Source: Amblyomma americanum | Lineage: Eukaryota; Arthropoda; Arachnida; Ixodida; Ixodidae | NCBI RefSeq assembly: GCF_052857255.1 | Contig: NW_027526730.1 | Coordinates: 1 to 64,000 of the forward strand | Reading direction: 5' to 3' | DNA length: 64,000 nucleotides | The notes under the pieces: generated by a model | What the model saw: the letters and a program-made list of their open reading frames with translations, nothing else | The model's database searches: none | What the model was told of the DNA's origin: nothing | Made by a program: the position numbers and the translations under genes | In this document: positions 34,623-45,742 of the stretch, piece after piece | How the letters are laid out: every line of letters starts with the position of its first letter | Position numbering within the stretch: position 1 is the first letter of the stretch

Positions 34623-34886
34623 CGGCTATAGTCTTATACAACTCAAGAACAAAGCGGCGGATGTTCTCACAGGAGTCCCTCCAGCCAATGGCGTCAGTCC
34701 CTCCAGCCAATGGCGTCGGCCGATTCTAACCCAGCCCCCCCCCCCCCCCCCCCCCACCCCTGAACGATCCCCCTTGGACATGCTAGAGAGAAATCGCAGG
34801 GTGTGGTAGATGAATAACTAGGGCTTCATAGGATTAACCGCGGCGTCATCAAATCGGTCGACGCCATTGACTGGAGTTGTATCCGA
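34623..34886. mobile_element. Foldback MITE family A, second copy
   Basis: It begins ctatagtcttatacaac and ends gttgtatccgactatag. Inside the left arm the word tccctccagccaatggcgtc is duplicated in tandem. A C21 tract (34735-34755) separates the arms. The right arm is shorter than the left. Confidence 0.8.
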
Positions 34887-36934
34887 CTATAGTAACGAAG
34901 CAGTGGGCTTCGGTTCCTACCGACCTGCTCTGGAGACTTTTGTTTCCCATAGTACCGCAGTTAGTATAGAAGCACACTATCGCTTAGACGGAAGAAAAAA
35001 ACTTCGCAAGCGCTTCGCATGCTTTGTCTGACATGCAGTTAAACGTGGCCTTACTTACAAGACGGGAACAAAGGCATTCATTATTTGGAAAGACTTGAAA
35101 AAACGAGATCTTCCATTCATCCAGCATTTTCTTCGATCAACCAAGGAGAGCGGGCGACTGTGCCCAGCTCGAGACGCGCTCACATCAATTCTAAGCCTCG
35201 TGTAGTCAAAAGCCAAAAAGCAAACGGAATGAATATAAAAGCCAAACGGATCCAAAGACGATTGATGAATGGCCTTCTCCGCCACTGGACAAGCAAGCGT
35301 TTAGTTGCGGCCTTGGTTATCGGTCATCAAGTAAAACAAGCGATCCTAGACAACGGCGCCAAACTGCCGAGAGCCGCTTTATTGCCGGCCCACTAGGATG
35401 AGAGGCCAGGAAAACGCAGCTAAAGACTAGAAAGAGTTCGCGTGAGAACAAAAAAAAAAGGGGGGGGGGGTAGGCGGAAGCGCCCTCTACGCAGAACATG
35501 CTCAAACTAATAAAACTAATGCAGAATAATACACGTTGCAGCGAACAAAGCGCCCAGTTGCTGAAACAAGGTCAAGAGAGGAACGTGGTCGGCAAGAGCA
35601 CTCTAGAGACCATCAGCTACAGGACTGCGCGACAGACTGAAGAGTCCAGTCGAGATGAAGAGCGCAGGGGGTGTCTCTAGCTAGGAGGCAACCACAGCGG
35701 GATGGGTGAAGGGGGGGGGGGGGGTGTACCATGAGGGTCTGGGAAAGACGCCAACGTGAATTAACGATGTTCACCACTCAGAAGTCAAGGGTTCAGGCAC
35801 GAACCGCGAGAGGGAGAACAGAAAAAAAAAAGGGGGTCACAGCTCGGCGAAAAGCTGAAAGCTTATCTAACGAAGAGCGTCAGCAAAACAAGCAGAAGCA
35901 GCAGCCGTCCGCGAATGGTGTAAAGGCGAGCATAGCGAAGGGATCGCAGCATAAATAAATAAAAATGAACAACGGCTCCTACTGCTGGCGACGGAGGTCG
36001 CGGCTGCATAAAAAAAAGACGCGACGAAGGAAAAAGGAAAAAAAAATAGGGGTTTGGGGGGTTGGCTTGAAGCGCTTGTCAAACAAGCTGAGCGCCGAGG
36101 CACCGCACGACGACTGTCATATCGATCAACCGGATGTCACATTGGCGCCCCCGCAGACACTGCCTCTGCATTTCCTCCGCGTTTTTTTCCTCTCTCAAGC
36201 TCCCTTTAGTCTTTTTTTTTTCTTGCGGGACTCCTCGGAACGGGGCCATTTTAGTTTATTAGCTTTGTCTTCGCTCCGCCGGCGTCTGCTGCTCTTCATA
36301 CGGGCATAGGCCGCAGAGGCGAGAAAAACGGAAGACAGAGGTGGCTGTGAATGGCTGCTGCTCTGGGCGAAGGTTGAGAAGCAACGAAGCTGGAGTCTAG
36401 CAAGTCTGGTTTAACACGAATGAAAACAAGAAGTCAATAAAATAACGGGTGTGAGGATAGCTGGAGGGGGGGGGGGGGGATCGCAGTCACTATATTATAT
36501 GTGTGTGAGAAGAAACATTCAGCAAAATCTGCCGGAAGTAGATTCGGGTGAGCTTGCTACTCATCTCTTTCATTTCACTTCTCCAATCTGCCTGCTATCC
36601 TTTATTCCCGCTGCCCCAGCTCAGGTGCTTCAGTATCGATGGCAGATGCCGGGGCTAGCAAAAATCTCTTCCTTCCTTTTTATTATTATTTTAATAAGAC
36701 CACTTACTACTACTACTACTACTTGCAACGGATAAACTGATGCGTAGGTTCCTGCTTGTAGCCTCCGAGATCAAATTCCTCAGACCTGTCATCCAATGTA
36801 AACACTTCCCAAGAAAGAGACGCAAAGCAGAGCTAATCTCTTCGCCAAGAAGTATCTATGCAGGGTTCTTGCCGCAGAAATTACCATCGCGTACGATTTG
36901 TTGCTTTCATGATGTCTTTTCTTTTTTTTTTTTA
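34887..36934. other. Unassigned spacer
   Basis: No gene recognised. G tracts near 35460, 35711 and 36466, and an (ACT)n run at 36703-36723. Confidence 0.4.
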
Positions 36935-37147
36935 CAGCGATAGCTGTTATAGGCGCCCCTTCCTGGCTTTCTCGTCGGCGTAACCGGTGGGTGCGCTAGC
37001 ACCCTGGTCAACCTCCATGGGTCGCACAAGCCTACGGGTGGCCCTGTTTGGAACAGCGCCTGCCAGTGCAGGGGTGCATCACGTGACCACTACACCAGTG
37101 CGCCAGGTCTATATACCAAAAACTAAACGCTTGAACAGCTATCGCTG
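36935..37147. repeat. 213-bp unit with 14-bp inverted ends and a tRNA-like interior
   Basis: cagcgatagctgtt at 36935-36948 is exactly complementary to aacagctatcgctg at 37134-37147. On the minus strand the inside reads tggtgtagtggtcacgtgat and later gctgttccaaacagg, which look like A and B boxes. It may be a MITE that captured a tRNA-like promoter, or a SINE inserted in a MITE. Confidence 0.45.
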
Positions 37148-39434
37148 AATCTCGCGTTACACAGTCGTAACCGTCCTGCGAGTTTCTTTTTTTTTTTTCT
37201 GCCGGCAGCAGAGCTAGATCGGGGAGCTTCTCCCTTGCTTTCGGTTCATCTGTCGACTCGGCGAATAGAAATTACCCGCCAGGAGCCAGACCGGACCACA
37301 AACACACGCGACATCCAGAAACCCGGTCTGTGCACGGACGGAAACTCGGTGACATCGCGACATCAGATTCTCGCTTGTATTGCTCCGCTGGCCTAGTGAG
37401 CCACCTTGACACTGAATGCGACGAGAAACACGCATAGACAAGCCCGAACGCACTCCCCCAATCGAAGGACGAGACGAAAAAAAAAAAGAATTTCGGAGAT
37501 GCGTGACCGCACTTTCATATGAAAGCTGCGCGACAGCCTCCGCTCCCAGCCAGGCGATAAGCAGGAGGGGCTAGAGAAAGGCACGCTTTTTCTGCACGCC
37601 TACAGCGCTAGCAACGCGGCACAGCAACGCGGGGCTCAGTAGCCAAGATTTGATTTTGCCCCCCCCCCCCCCCTTCCCCAGCCGACCGTCCTTACCCCAC
37701 ACGACCGCCTGTGTATCAGTGACGAGTAATCGCCACAGGGGTGAGAGCCAGCCAAACAAGTTTGGCCCAGGCAGACAGACACGAAGCCCTAGAAACGCAC
37801 ACGCACCGGAGGTCGTGGAGGGTTGTCAGGAGGGCGCATAACTTAGCTACCAGAATACGCAAGTCGGGGGGGGGGGGGGGGAGGCAACGCCACAAAGACG
37901 AAGACGACGGCCGACACCGGTCCCACTAATGCCCGCTTTTACGACGTATTTTGGACCAGATTAGGCGGAGGAGCCGGCAGCTCCAAGTGGAAAGTGGCGA
38001 GGCACCCGCGACGGGCCACCGCGGAATGTGCCACAGACGCGGTGTGCGGCCCAAAAGAGCCTTCCCCCCCCCCCCCCCCTCCTTCTTTCCTCGTCAGTGG
38101 TTCGCGACTCCTCTCGTGACGACGTGGGATGACCGGCTGGTGCTGCTGCTGCTACTGTTCCTAGCTGCTGCTCCTGCCGCTGCTACAGCGCCTACCCACT
38201 GATGCTGAATCGAGATCGATTTCTCGTTTTGCTCCGGCCGCGTCACTTTTTGTCCCTCTACTTCGATGAGGTTTTCTTTTTATTTTTTCATTTTGTCCCG
38301 CTCGCGGCGGCGATGCCAATCTATTTGGCACTCTCCCCGCCTGAAGTGTAATCTCCGGCCCGTCGTCGTATAGCACGGCCGCCGCGCACTCGACGGGCAG
38401 CCGGTCAGTCGCTCCGTTTCCACACCGACAGAGTTTTGGAGGGGAAGCTGAGAGGGTGGACGGGTGGGTGGCGCGAGGCTGCCACCTGTCCCGTCTGGCG
38501 GGGCCACCGCAGCGGAGAAGAGACAAATGTCTGGCGGAAGTGGGTGGAAAAGTTCGCTCCGCCGAACGCCAACAGCAAGCAGCGACGCTCGCGGCCCGTT
38601 CAGCGCCTCTCCTCTCCGAGCGAGCGCGCACCACGAGCGAGATAGGAATTCTTCCCGCCACAAACTTCGACCCGCGCTGAAAAAACGTCTGGCCGGTTGC
38701 TCCGCGGCCGCTGAAAAATGGCCCCGCTTCAAGCCAGCGCGCCGCGTTTATTAGCTATTTCTCTTTTCTCTTTCTTAGTTCTTTATTTTTTTTTGACAGC
38801 GATTCCCGCTGTCATCCAAGTGTGGTGCAGCTTCTAAAAAAGAGCAGGCTAGTCGCCGTAACACTGACTTCTTTGGCAGAAAAAAAAAAAGAATGAAACA
38901 AGAAATGGGGGGAAAAAGTAAACAGGCTTCGCATAGAAATGATGTACGATGTTGGAAACAAGGACTGGAAGAAATATTATCGCGAGTGAAAGGTGCTCTA
39001 CAGTGTTCTAAATGAACTCGATGCCCTTTTGTCTCCCAAGCTGCTCTCGCCACTGCCCTGCGAGTGTGTTCGCCTTCGAGTCATCTATTTCTCCGTTTAT
39101 TTCTTGCCATTACCGGCTCGCCAAGGAAGTGTAAAACATGCGAATGAAGCACACTTACTTATCTGTAACGTGCTGTTTTCGCAAGGAAGCACAATACTTT
39201 AACTGCCATTTATGTGCAGATGCAGAATTAGTAAATGTATAAGGGGTAAACTCAGCTCTCGAGCAATAATGAAGCGTTCCCTTTAACACTGTCCGCGGCT
39301 GTATACATCACACGACGCTTAGTTTCACTGCGTGCTGATGCTCGCAGCTCAGAGCGCACCGACCGCCGACAGGTACGGAGAATACGCGAGAGGGTTTGGA
39401 GACGAGTGTGAGTGTGTTCGCCGCCCCACGGTGT
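37148..39434. other. Unassigned GC-rich spacer
   Basis: No gene recognised. C tracts at 37659-37673 and 38064-38079 and a G tract at 37866-37881. CpG-rich from 37.9 to 38.75 kb. Confidence 0.4.
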
Positions 39435-39947
39435 AGGAGTAACTGAATAGCAGTAACGGAGTAGTATAACTGAATAGGAGCAACTCTGTAGGAGTAACTG
39501 AGTATGAGCAACTGAGTATGAGCAACTGTGTAGGAGTAACTGTGTAGGAGTAACTGAGTATGACTAACTGAGTAGGAGCAACTGAGTAGGAGCAACTGAG
39601 TAGGAATAACTGAGTAGGAATAACTGTGTAGGAGTAACTGTGTAGGAGTAACTGTGTAGGAGTAACTGAGCATGAGCAACTGAGTAGGAGCAACTGAGTA
39701 GGAGTAACGGGGTAGGAATAACTGAATAGGAGTAACTGTACAGGAGTAACTCTGTAGGAGCAACTGAATAGGAGTAACTGTATAGGAGTAACTCTGTAGG
39801 AGTAACTGAATAGGAGTAACTGTATAGGAGTAACTCTGTAGGAGTAACTGAATAGGAGTAACAGAGGAGGAATAACTGAATAGGAGTAACTGAGTATGAC
39901 TAACTGAGTATGAGCAACTGAGTAGGAATAACGGAGTAGGAATGAAA
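39435..39947. repeat. 14-bp tandem array, ggagtaactgagta type
   Basis: Roughly 36 units of 14 bp with variants at a few positions (gag, gtg, aat, tat). Because 14 is not a multiple of 3 and the minus strand of the unit has no stop, all three minus frames stay open and give false repeats of 14 residues. Minisatellite. Confidence 0.95.
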
Positions 39948-39971
39948 CGGATAACTAGTTCGGTGCCGTTG

Positions 39972-40286
39972 ATTAATTAGATTAATTGGTTTTTGGGGGA
40001 AAGGAAATGGCGCAGTATCTGTCTCATATATCGTTGGACACCTGAACCGCGCCGTAAGGGAAGGGTAAAGGAGGGAGTGAAAGAAGAAAGGAAGAGAGGT
40101 GCCGTAGTGGAGGGCTCCGGAATAATTTCGACCACCTGGGGATCTTTAACGTGGACTGACATCGCACAGCACACGGGCGCCTTAGCGTTTTTCCTCCATA
40201 AAAACGCAGCCGCCGCGGTGGGGTTCGAACCCGGGAACTCCGGATCAGTAGTCGAGCGCCCTAACCACTGAGCCACCGCGGCGGGC
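39972..40286 (-). mobile_element. Ruka-type SINE, full length, with TSD
   Basis: The minus strand carries the head (ggctcagtggttagggcg, cccgggttcgaacccc), the core and the Ruka 3' part. The TSD tcggtgccgttg occurs at 39960-39971 and 40287-40298 (12 of 12). The tail (attaatctaatta) is degenerate, so it may be older than the copies with clean ATT tails. Confidence 0.93.
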
Positions 40287-40298
40287 TCGGTGCCGTTG

Positions 40299-41394
40299 CG
40301 CAAACTGAATTTCTTCCGTTTTGAATTCCGGCTGAAGGGACGCTGCCGAGCATCATCCCCATCTAAATTCCCCACGCCGAGGGAAGACGAGCAGCCCAGA
40401 GTAAATAAAGTAGGCCATATGTACCTCTTCGAAGCGTTCTCTAAAACGCAACACTTTCTTGTCGCCTCTTTCTCGCGCGGCGCTTCGGACGTGCACAGAA
40501 AAACCACGTCCTCGAAGCTGCGTAAACTATTCTGCTTCTTCGCATAACGAGCCCGCATGTGGCGCCACCTGGAATGCGCGAGCACAAAGAGAGTTGCGAC
40601 ACCTTAGCCCCACAATAACCGAGCTGCGCCCATACTAACCTAACCTAACCTAACAGACATGCACTTATTTCTATCGCTTCCCTCTTCACGAGGGTATACA
40701 AATGGAGAGAAAGCCATAAGCTCGCGCCACCGAGGCCCGTACGAAGCTAGGGCAGCACGCGCTAATGACCCAAGCACGAGTCTCTAGAACCATCCCTCTA
40801 TCAGGCAAAGGAAAACAAAAAACAACAAGAAAAGAATAGGGAAAACGAGCAACACCGCCATAAAGCCAGAGAGTGCGTCACTCGGACAGTCGGATGCAGA
40901 GGAAGAAGATGCCACGTGCCTCGAGGACACACTCTCTTCGCGCGCAGTTAACCCAATTTGCTACTTGCTGCTTGAACACACCGCACCGGGGATGAGGGCG
41001 GCGGGGACGGACTTACTAATTTCGGGATTCCTTCCCTCCCCGCCCCTCTACCCCCGACCCACTCTCACGGCCTCTCTCTTCATATCCACGGCGTTGTCGT
41101 CGAGCCCCCAAGGCCACACGCCGTCCGAACGAGTCCTGGCAGACGAAGGCGACGCGATTCGCCCGAGACAATCGCAGTGGCCGTCGTCGCCGGACCCAAT
41201 CGACGGCTAATAACAACAACGGTCCCTCGCTCGCCCGCCTTGCTGTGAGAGGAAGCAACGCTCGAGAAGCCCTAATGGGAAGAACGCAGAAAGGAAAAAA
41301 AAAAAGGGAACCCCGTAGGCGCGCTGCCTCTGCCTCTGCGCTGCTTTGATTGAAGGCAGACAGATGGCGCTGACGACGGAGCGGGTTCATCGGA
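40299..41394. other. Unassigned spacer
   Basis: No gene recognised. It contains the short telomere-like run at 40635-40654. Confidence 0.4.
40635..40654 (-). repeat. Short interstitial (TTAGG)n
   Basis: Four CTAAC units, i.e. TTAGG on the minus strand, the arthropod telomere motif. Too short to indicate a telomere. Confidence 0.7.
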
Positions 41395-41615
41395 TAATAA
41401 TAATAATAATTGGTTTTTTGGTTGGAAAGGAAATGGCGCAGTATCTGTCTCATATATCGTTGGACACCTGAACCGCGCCGTAAGGGAATGGATAAAGGAG
41501 GGAGTGAAAGAAGAAAGGAAGAAGAGGTGCCGTAGTGGAGGGCTCCGGAATAATTTCGACCACCTGGGGATCTTTAACGTGCACTGACATCGCACAGCAC
41601 ACGGGCGCCTTAGCG
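41395..41615 (-). mobile_element. Ruka-type SINE, 5'-truncated, with TSD
   Basis: The 3' two thirds are present, with (ATT)n tail at 41395-41411; the tRNA head is absent. The TSD tcatcggat flanks it at 41387-41395 and 41616-41624 (the last base may belong to the tail). The 5' truncation fits incomplete reverse transcription. Confidence 0.88.
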
Positions 41616-41624
41616 TCATCGGAT

Positions 41625-42084
41625 TCCGAGACTGCGGCTTTTGCGCGCTTCTCCTCTTGAAGTGACTAAAAAACAAAAAAAAACAAAAAAAAAAACAAAG
41701 TGGTTCGGTAAGAATGAAGATGTGATGAATCCTCTCTCCCGTAGTTCTGGACGCGTAGGGGAAGCGATTATCCGGCGCGACCATTATACAGTCGAATACA
41801 ACTCAAGACCGAAGCGGCAAATACGACTCAAGAGAAGAGCTCCAGACAATGGCGTCGACCAATGGTCCTTCTTCCTAACAGGGCTCAGCGTGGCGTTTTC
41901 GCGCACAGAAACGGATGGCGCACAAATACGGGGACCGTGAATGCGGCGACATCTGAAGGCTTATAAACGGAGAGGTCGCTCTCGCATTTTCCTAACGAGT
42001 TTAGATTGCGTGGCGCACTTGCACTGACTCACTCGCTTCCTCCGCAGCTGTTGCGACAGTCAAAACTTGAAAACTACGAGGTTA
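41625..42084. other. Spacer with a lone MITE-A arm
   Basis: 41784-41865 matches the left arm of MITE family A (tacagtcgaatacaactcaa, caatggcgtcgaccaatgg). No right arm follows. The rest is unassigned. Confidence 0.55.
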
Positions 42085-42330
42085 GGATTGGTAAAGGTGT
42101 GTTGAGTTTAACGTCTCGGAGCTCACGGACCACGAGGGACGCCGCAGTGGAGGGCTCCGGATTTTTCGACCACCCGGGGTTCTCACACGTGCGCTGACAT
42201 CACACAGCACACGGGGGTGTCCCTTGCATTTCGCCTCCATAAAAATTCGGCCGCCGCGATCGGGTTCGAACCGGCGACCTTGGGATTGCGGCTGGCGAAC
42301 GCCAGAGTAAATGAGCCCCCACGGCAGGTA
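42085..42330 (-). mobile_element. tRNA-headed SINE, third subtype
   Basis: The minus strand shows B box cggttcgaacccgatcg, then ttatggaggcgaaatgc, gtgtgctgtgtgatgtcagc and gtggtcgaaaaatccgg. The core is that of the other SINEs, with a different head (ctcatttactctggcg) and an end in agacgttaaactcaac. No TSD was fixed. Confidence 0.7.
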
Positions 42331-42435
42331 TAATACGCGGCTGATACTTTCGGCAGGTATCGTATAGTGCGCGAAACCGCGGAAACGAGGAGATGAAGAG
42401 GAAACAACATAATATAATAATGTGTTAAACATAGC

Positions 42436-42900
42436 ATGCATATTCATCATCGTCATCAGCCTGACTGCGCCCACTGCGGGACTGAGGCCTCTCGCATGTC
42501 CCTCCCATTAACCCTGTACCGTGGCCACCCTGTCTTCGCAAACTTCTTAATCTCATCCACCCACCTGACTTTCTGCCCCCCCCCCCTTCCCCCCGCTACA
42601 ATTGCCTTTCTCTTGGAATCCACTCCGTTACCCTTAAGCACCAGCGGTTATCTTGCCTTCGCATTACATGCCCTGCGCAAGCCTATTTCTTCCTCACGAT
42701 TTCGACTAAGATGTCACTAACCCGCGTTTGTTCCCTCACCCACCCTGCCCGCTTCCGGTCTCTTAAACGTTATACACCTATCATTTTTCTTTCCATGCAT
42801 GGTTGACTGTGCTGTCCTTAACTTAAGCTGAACCCTTTTCAATAGCCTCCATGCTTCTGCCCCACATGTGAATGCACAATAGTGAAGGCTTTAATAACAC
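42436..42900 (-). mobile_element. RTE LINE 3' fragment, broken
   Basis: The minus strand matches the last ~450 bp of the RTE at 50.9-52.2 kb: the residues KVRWVDEIKKFAKTGW, the stop region, and a tail of CATC/CGTCATC on +. It has frameshifts and a C-rich expansion near 42577-42595, so it is an old 5'-truncated copy. Confidence 0.85.
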
Positions 42901-43474
42901 TGCACAGCACCGATAGCAGCGTACGGATGAGGTAATCTGCCTAGCGACAATGCACAGTAGCGTCTTCTTATCCAGTCATATATGACCCGCAATGCTTAGC
43001 ACGGAGAAATACGGGTTCCCACACATCTATAACGATGGCGCGAAAAAAAATTTAGCGCGCGAGAACATTAGGTGCTGACTGCAGTTCCGAAATCGCCTCG
43101 CGCCGATGTGAAAGGCTAGGCCCGCCCGCTTCGCAAAACTGTAATGCGTGCCACGAAAGTGGAGTTTGACGAGACAGCCCGAGCGCAACGGACAACGAGT
43201 CCGAGCGGCCGCCGAGAAATAAAGAAGAGAGGTCTCTCGGAGTAGCAAAAGCGCAGTGCACCACGATCGAGTCGATTGGCTTCATCGCGGCGGCGGCGGC
43301 CTCGGCTCGCCGGAAAATTGCCGACGTCGTGCTGTTGTGCCGTACTCGACGCGGCTAGTCAGTCAAGGACCTCCGCTCCGCCCGCTCTTCTGGACCGCTG
43401 CCTCGGGAACGACAGTTGCGTGCAGTGGAAGCACGCAGCGCGGGCCACCATTCGTCGTTGACGCATGTTTTAGC
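42901..43474. other. Unassigned spacer
   Basis: No gene recognised. Confidence 0.4.
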
Positions 43475-43700
43475 TACACTCTAAGCACAAAAAAAAAAAA
43501 TGCAAGAAGCGAGTAAGTTCCCCTCTAGAGCACTCCCTTTTAAGGAAGTGCGCTAAAGGACAGATTAGTCACTTTTTGCTCCTACAAAGGCCCCAGTGGG
43601 CACTGGAACTCTCTTGGACGTCCCATGGACGTCGTAAATATCCACAGGACGTCCAAGGGAGTTTCACTGCCCATTGGGGCATATTCGTGTTTACAGTGTA
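43475..43700. mobile_element. MITE with TIRs and two internal palindromes
   Basis: The ends tacactctaagcaca and tgtttacagtgta are imperfect inverted repeats. Inside are a copy of the hairpin word from the 28-kb satellite (gcactcccttttaaggaagt) and a second foldback, 43590-43624 against 43647-43680 (gccccagtgggcac with gtgggg-type partner around ttggacgtcc). It appears to be the ancestral form from which the 28.1-29.2 kb array amplified. Confidence 0.65.
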
Positions 43701-45384
43701 CACTCGCAAACATGTTAGAGAGTTTTAGCAGCACGGAGGCAGGACGTACAGTTTGTTCCACTATTAAATAGAACAGTCACTTTACACGCGCGCGCGCACG
43801 CACGCACACGCACACAAATTGTACAGCTATTTATGCACCGAGGTCACTGCAGATATTATTCGTCCACAGAAAAACTATGCCCCCAAAAAAGAAAGGGCTT
43901 GTCAAGCATCCTAGGCGAGAAATCATTAGTTGAGCGCTCGCGTTCCCTTTAATGGTGGAGCTAACTGTACTCGCACGGTCATACTTTTATGAAACGCGAT
44001 ACTGGGGAAACCCACTTTCTTTGCAACCGGGGCGCACTGTCTTGAGATTAAATGGCTCGCAGCACAATTCGCACGCCTAGAGCTAGGCTGCACAAGTTCC
44101 ACGATACGCGCAAACACGGCAGTGAGATCGTTTTCTTCGCGGCGAAAGCGGCCCGGAAGTCGCGGTACTTACGTATACGTAACAAAGAACTCCCGCCATT
44201 AACTGCATCCTAAAAGCAACGTTCACAGTTGAGCATGAGCAGTATAGGGGACGTGTGGGTCGTGCAGCGAGCGCTTTCATCAGTGTGACGGCATTCATCT
44301 GGCTGAAGGGTACACCTGGGTGAAGGCGTTCAAGGTGTAAATGCCTTCACAGTAAAACAGTATGACTAGGGCCTTTAGATCAAAGGATGGTCTCGCATTC
44401 ACTCTAAGGACCTCAAGTACCCGCCGCAACTAGCGCCAGTGCACGATATTCCGCGCTTAGTCATGCTAAACCATCGGCTACTTTTTGTCAAGTAGTTTTC
44501 TACTCCGCGCGATGATTCCATCACTGCCTCTGTGGATCCAAACAGAGGCATAAGCAAACCTCTGCTTTTCGGCACGGCCGAACTGTTCCCTTTAATACTG
44601 TTCACAACTGTATATACACGCAATCGTCGCCCAGCTTTCTCTCGCGTCCAGCCCGCACAGTTCTCGCAGTGCTGAATGGAAGTCGAACGAAATAAATAAA
44701 AAAGAGCACGCACGCATTCGCTAAGTCAGGGTCGCCTCCCTATGCCGGAGTATACTTCAAGTCCACTCGGGCGTGCGGGCGGCCGGCCGGCCTACATTTA
44801 CTCCCTGGCTTCGCACGTTCGCCAGCGGGCCTTGCGGCTTCACACGAGCGCGCCCATAATCGAATGTAAATTAAATACACGACCACCGCCGCCGAAGCCG
44901 CCGGAGCGCGATGTGGTTCCCTGGGGCGTGGCCCCGTCCGCGCGCGATCGAGATAACGGCAGAACAAACATGAAGGCTTCGGGAAAAAAACTTTCTCACG
45001 GCGGGCGCTTCTCGCCCGGGTGCGGAAGCCGGAAGAGGCGAAGCGCGCCATTCGGTGGTAGTGAGCCGAACTAATAAAGAGGGCGCGCGGGTCGCATACA
45101 GTAAACACAAGGATCGTCACCAAAGTGACACTCATAACTCGATATATATGGAAGACATTTTTCGAGGGCTGTGGTTAGTTCTAACGCGAAGCTTGTAGCA
45201 CAAGCCGAGACGGACAAATAGAATAACAGTTCAGTAACGTTTTTTGTTACATGCTTGTTTAGTTCTGCTATATGGTTCGAGATGATCTATTTGCGATCTA
45301 ATTGGAGCAATGCGACGGAACGAGACGAGGTATACACAGAAAATAGACCTGCTGCCAGATTTAACAAGAGCTGTTGTCGGGCTA
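43701..45384. other. Unassigned spacer
   Basis: No gene recognised. A mixed CG/CA run is near 43785-43815. gttccctttaa words recur at 43943 and 44584. Confidence 0.4.
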
Positions 45385-45620
45385 GTTTATGATTGTCGAC
45401 AGAAGCCGCTGGTCCTTAAGGGTAACGGAGTGGATTCCAAGAGAACGCAAGCGTAGCGGATGGCGGCAGAAGGTTAGGTGGGCGGATGAGATTAAGAAGT
45501 TTGCGGGAATACGGTGGACGCAGCTGCCAAAGGACAGGGTTAATTGGAGAGACATGGGAGAGGCCTTTGCCCTGCAGTGGATGCAGTCAGGCTGAAGAGT
45601 ATGGTGATGATGATGATAGA
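45385..45620 (+). mobile_element. RTE LINE 3' fragment
   Basis: It encodes WSLRVTEWIPRERKRSGWRQ then VRWADEIKKFAG and DRVNWRDMGEAFALQWMQSG with a stop, colinear with the C-terminus of the RTE at 51.0 kb, and ends in an ATG-type tail (atggtgatgatgatgata). 5'-truncated, with no frameshift in the part kept. Confidence 0.88.
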
Positions 45621-45624
45621 AGCC

Positions 45625-45742
45625 ATGTTATATTGCGCTAAAACCACAACACAGAAAAGAAGAACACATATCAAAGGACGGGCGCTCGTCCTGTGCTATG
45701 TGTTGTTCTCTTTTGTGTTGTGGTTTTAGCGCAATATAACAT
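45625..45742. mobile_element. Foldback element, about 48-bp arms
   Basis: atgttatattgcgctaaaac and the following ~25 bp pair with the right arm gttttagcgcaatataacat and its preceding bases, with a few mismatches. The loop has ggacgggcgctcgtcc. It abuts the tail of the RTE fragment. Related in its centre to the MITE at 20.1-20.5 kb. Confidence 0.75.

Noticed and set aside
39308..39763. Repetitive 'protein' with 14-residue period
   Set aside because: An artefact of the 14-bp tandem array, which has no stop on the minus strand.
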